Both the position numbers and the translations under genes were made by a program. DNA of 64,000 nt from Pseudoscleropodium purum. Its lineage: Eukaryota > Streptophyta > Bryopsida > Hypnales > Brachytheciaceae. Shown here piece after piece: positions 61,350-64,000 of this stretch. The notes under the pieces are model-generated. The model made no database searches. It saw only the letters and a program-made list of their open reading frames with translations, and was not told the DNA's origin. Position 1 is the stretch's first letter. Every line of letters starts with the position of its first letter. Where the stretch lies: positions 21,705,611-21,769,610 of the forward strand of contig OZ017801.1 in NCBI GenBank assembly GCA_963969395.1, read 5' to 3'.

Positions 61350-63164
61350 TTAACCTTTAAAGGACCAAATTGCTTTTTTGGCAACATAGTGATTTTGGGC
61401 AGCTTACTATGAATGGAATTTTTAATTTTTTTTCTTTGGAATTCTCATACAATATGAAGATGAGTTTTTTCTTTAAGGCCCAATAATTTTTGACTATATG
61501 GTTTAAAATTATTGTATAATATGTATTTTCTTTTACACCAAATAGTTGGGGAAGTGAAAAAAAATCTTTTTTCTTAGAAATAAAATTTGAAACTTGTTTC
61601 TAGATCTATATGTAAGAAGAAATCTTCTAATTGTTCCATTTTAACCCATAAAGTTCCTTGACTATGTTTTCACCAAAAACTCTCCAAAACTGCCATTTTT
61701 AGGACAAGTATCCAAAAAAAATTTTAATTTTTTTTGGACACATCCAACCATAGGATCCTGAATTATGATCATTTGAAAAGATGTGGAAAAAATTTCAAAA
61801 ATTTCCACCGTGTAGATTGCAAGATATTAGCATTTAAAGTGACAAAAAGCCTTTTTTGGCCCTGTAAAAAAACGGGCAGCTGCACTTCACAAGGTCACAT
61901 TTGTATGAAAAAATGTCCAAAATGGTTGCAACTCTTTGGATTCATTCTTCAAGTCAAGTTGGCTACATGCTTAAAAAATTTCAGACTATTTAGAATTGTA
62001 CAACACATAGGGAAAAAATAGTAAGTAGAAAGAAGTAGAAAATGAATCAAAAAACTAAATTGTTAATAATTTAGTTATGGAATTGAAAAATTCCAATTCC
62101 AATGGTTGCAATGTTTTAATAAACAAACTTCACCTTAAATTTTTATTTTTTTCCAAAAATATTTAAAATTGAGTTCAATAAAGAACTTCAAAGTTTATTT
62201 TGGAGTAGAGAATCATTAATTGCCCACAAACTAAAGCACCTCATAACTTTTGACTCATTAATCAAAATGGAATAATTCAAATCTTTCTTTATATATATAT
62301 ATCTAAAAATTTAATTTCAAAATTTAATTTTGAAAAAAATATTTTTTTCAGATCTGCCCGGACTCCCTAAGTTGAGAAACAAACTACATATTAGGCCATA
62401 ACTTTTGACTCATATTTCCAAATGTCTTGAAATTTGTGGACGTGAAAGATATTCCTTGTTCACACCTTCTATTAAAATTTGGGCCTAAAATATGGAAATC
62501 TCCACCCACATGCACCTGCCCAAAAAAGTTATGTTGCCAAAAAACACACATTGATCCTTTAGGGGTTAATTAATGAAATGAAAGTTATGAGGAATTTTGA
62601 TTTGTGGGTAGTTATGGATTCTCTACTCTAAAATAAATTTGAAGTTATTTATTAAACTCAATCTTCAATATTTGAAAATGAAATAAAATCATACAATGTA
62701 GGTTGTTTATTACAATGTTACAACCATTGGGATTGTCATTTTTCAATTCCATAATTAATTCCAAAAAATTTAGTATTTTGAATAATTTACTACTTCTTTC
62801 TACTTACTATTTTTTTTCCTATATGTTGTACAATTCCAATTGATTTGAATTTTTTTTCAAGCATGTAGCCAATTTGCTTTGAAGAATAAATCCAAAGAAG
62901 CACCACCATTTGGGATATTTTTTCATACAAATGTGACCTTGTGAAGGGTAGTTGCTTTGTTTTTTAGGACCTAAAAAGGATTTTTGTCAATTCAAACACT
63001 AATATCTTGCAAAAAAATTTGCAACTTTTTTTTTGCAACTTCTAAAACTTGTATATAACATCATCCTTTCGATATATGTATCTGAAAATATTTTCTAAGA
63101 AAAAATTTGGAACTTGTACTAAAAATGACATTTTTGGAGCATTTTTGATGAAAACATAGTCAAG
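61350..63164 (+). mobile_element. TTAA-bounded element, copy E, split by copy F
   Basis: The left part 61350-61640 starts TTAACCTTTAAAGGACC. The right part resumes at 62570 with TTAATGAAATGAAAGTTATG and runs to about 63164, where the terminal AGGGGTTAA has been lost. The unit 4 flank resumes after it (GGATTTGAGGGCATTG, cf. 32225). Removing F restores the normal order of blocks. Confidence 0.7.
61641..62569 (-). mobile_element. TTAA-bounded element, copy F, nested inside E
   Basis: Starts TTAACCCATAAAG and ends CCTTTAGGGGTTAA, inverted relative to E. At the same place the uninterrupted copy B reads CTATTTTAATTGATGAGATG. Here the host reads CCATTTTAA before the insert and TTAATTAATGAAATG at its end, so TTAA is the duplicated target. 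Confidence 0.8.
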
Positions 63165-63622
63165 TAAGTTTTGGATTTGAGGGCATTGATACATTTGTGT
63201 TGACTCAAAAACTAGAATTGCTATTTTAGAAGACAAATTATTAGCACTTTTAGGGGAAGACCTATTTGTTTAAAGTAAAAATACATAAAATAACTAGATC
63301 ATATACAATGAAAAAGGAAAAGTGATAACTATTGCAAAATGAGCCAATGCATTTACCCAAAAATGGTGATTCAAAAAATTTTAAGATAAAAAATGATTAG
63401 TTTGTTTTAAAAGATAACCTAAAAAAGAAGTCAAGGCTTGTTTGGATTTGTCTACACTTAGAAACCCTATTCTTCATAATTTTCTCTTCACTGGACATTG
63501 CCATATATAAAATTACTCAAACATATCAATAAAATACCAATTATAAGTAGAGATTTACAAATATCGATTCAACTCATTTGTCTCAAATTCTCTTTGGATC
63601 TATTTTATGGACAAACAAAAAT
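63165..63622. other. Array flank of the fourth SABATH unit, second piece
   Basis: Diverged counterpart of 32225-32634 (for example CAAATTATTAGCACT). No gene. Confidence 0.5.
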
Positions 63623-64000
63623 CTATTTTTGGATCAATATAGCCAATATGCAATCAATAGGTAAGCTAGACACCTTCTTCTCTTGTATAGCCATAGTAGC
63701 ATTTTTATCCAAGCGTGGCACTGCTCCACACCAATATGTTCCACCATGATAGAATCCACAAGGCTCCTTGTAAATTTTTTGGTGAACTACCTATATGCCT
63801 CAAGGTCAATAAAAATCTTCTCCACTTTGTCTAGTAGGAAGTAATTTTGCCGCTTGATCTCACACTATTTGATGTGGAAAGCATTTATTGACTCTATAAC
63901 TACATTCATCTTGTTCACACTATAAAAGTATGTTGGAACATTGAAGATATCTCTTTTTTCTTCTTCTATAATACCTTGCAATATTGAAATCTCTCCAAAG
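63623..64000 (-). pseudogene. SABATH methyltransferase 4, exon 3 remnant, cut by window edge
   Basis: 63975-63623 reads as exon 3 of a SABATH gene (GIIEEEKRDIFNVP, then FHIK, EIKRQNYF and EAYR). It contains TAG codons at 63865-63867 and 63787-63789 and a deletion of about 13 bp near 63715 that shifts the frame. The splice acceptor before 63975 reads GCAA instead of GCAG. Exons 1 and 2 would lie beyond the window. This exon is not functional as written. Confidence 0.8.

Noticed and set aside
1..64000. CRISPR arrays, operons or phage genes
   Set aside because: The window is plant nuclear DNA; no regular direct-repeat/spacer array and no prokaryotic gene arrangement is present.

Overview
The window is nuclear DNA of a land plant. 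The evidence is spliced genes with GT-AG introns, a mitochondrial octanoyltransferase of the plant LIP2 type, a tandem array of SABATH methyltransferases, a Ty1/copia retrotransposon primed by initiator Met tRNA, LINE and MITE debris, and long AT-rich intergenic stretches. I cannot name the species.

Layout. (1) 1-9.5 kb is the gene-rich end: a foldback at 3-132; a five-exon gene at 2220-4858 (+) for a DUF4460/DUF4461 protein related to animal TCAIM; a 0.94 kb TTAA-bounded element; tRNA-Pro(AGG) at 6577-6647 (-); and an intronless LIP2 gene at 8233-8922 (-). (2) 9.5-24.3 kb is AT-rich and repeat-dominated. It holds a decayed LINE reverse transcriptase, two copies of a 0.7-1 kb TTAA element family, two MITE-like elements, microsatellites and a foldback with perfect 44-bp arms at 21781-21911. 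(3) 24.3-51.5 kb is a direct tandem segmental duplication. Copy 1 (24438-34861) and copy 2 (35289-51487) each carry a small membrane-protein gene (called X here), an AT-rich spacer with shared transposons, and a SABATH gene on the minus strand. Copy 2 of X has lost its 5' end. A 5770-bp copia element with a 5-bp target duplication lies just beyond it and contains two nested solo LTRs of other families. (4) 51.5-64 kb continues the array with two degenerate SABATH units, the second cut by the window edge, interspersed with more TTAA-bounded elements, one nested inside another.

Genes. The two intact SABATH genes encode 403-residue proteins with the expected SAM-binding and substrate-pocket motifs. 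By eye they differ by about nine bases, seven of them synonymous. LIP2 makes the octanoyl-protein precursor of lipoate in mitochondria. The TCAIM-like protein is probably mitochondrial too, with unknown function. X has three hydrophobic segments and a Gly/Tyr/Asn-rich loop and is not a family I recognise.

The most notable signal is the dispersed family that begins TTAACCCCTAAAG and ends CTTTAGGGGTTAA. One nested insertion shows that TTAA is the duplicated target, which is the signature of piggyBac-type transposition and is unusual for a plant genome. No transposase is visible in the window.
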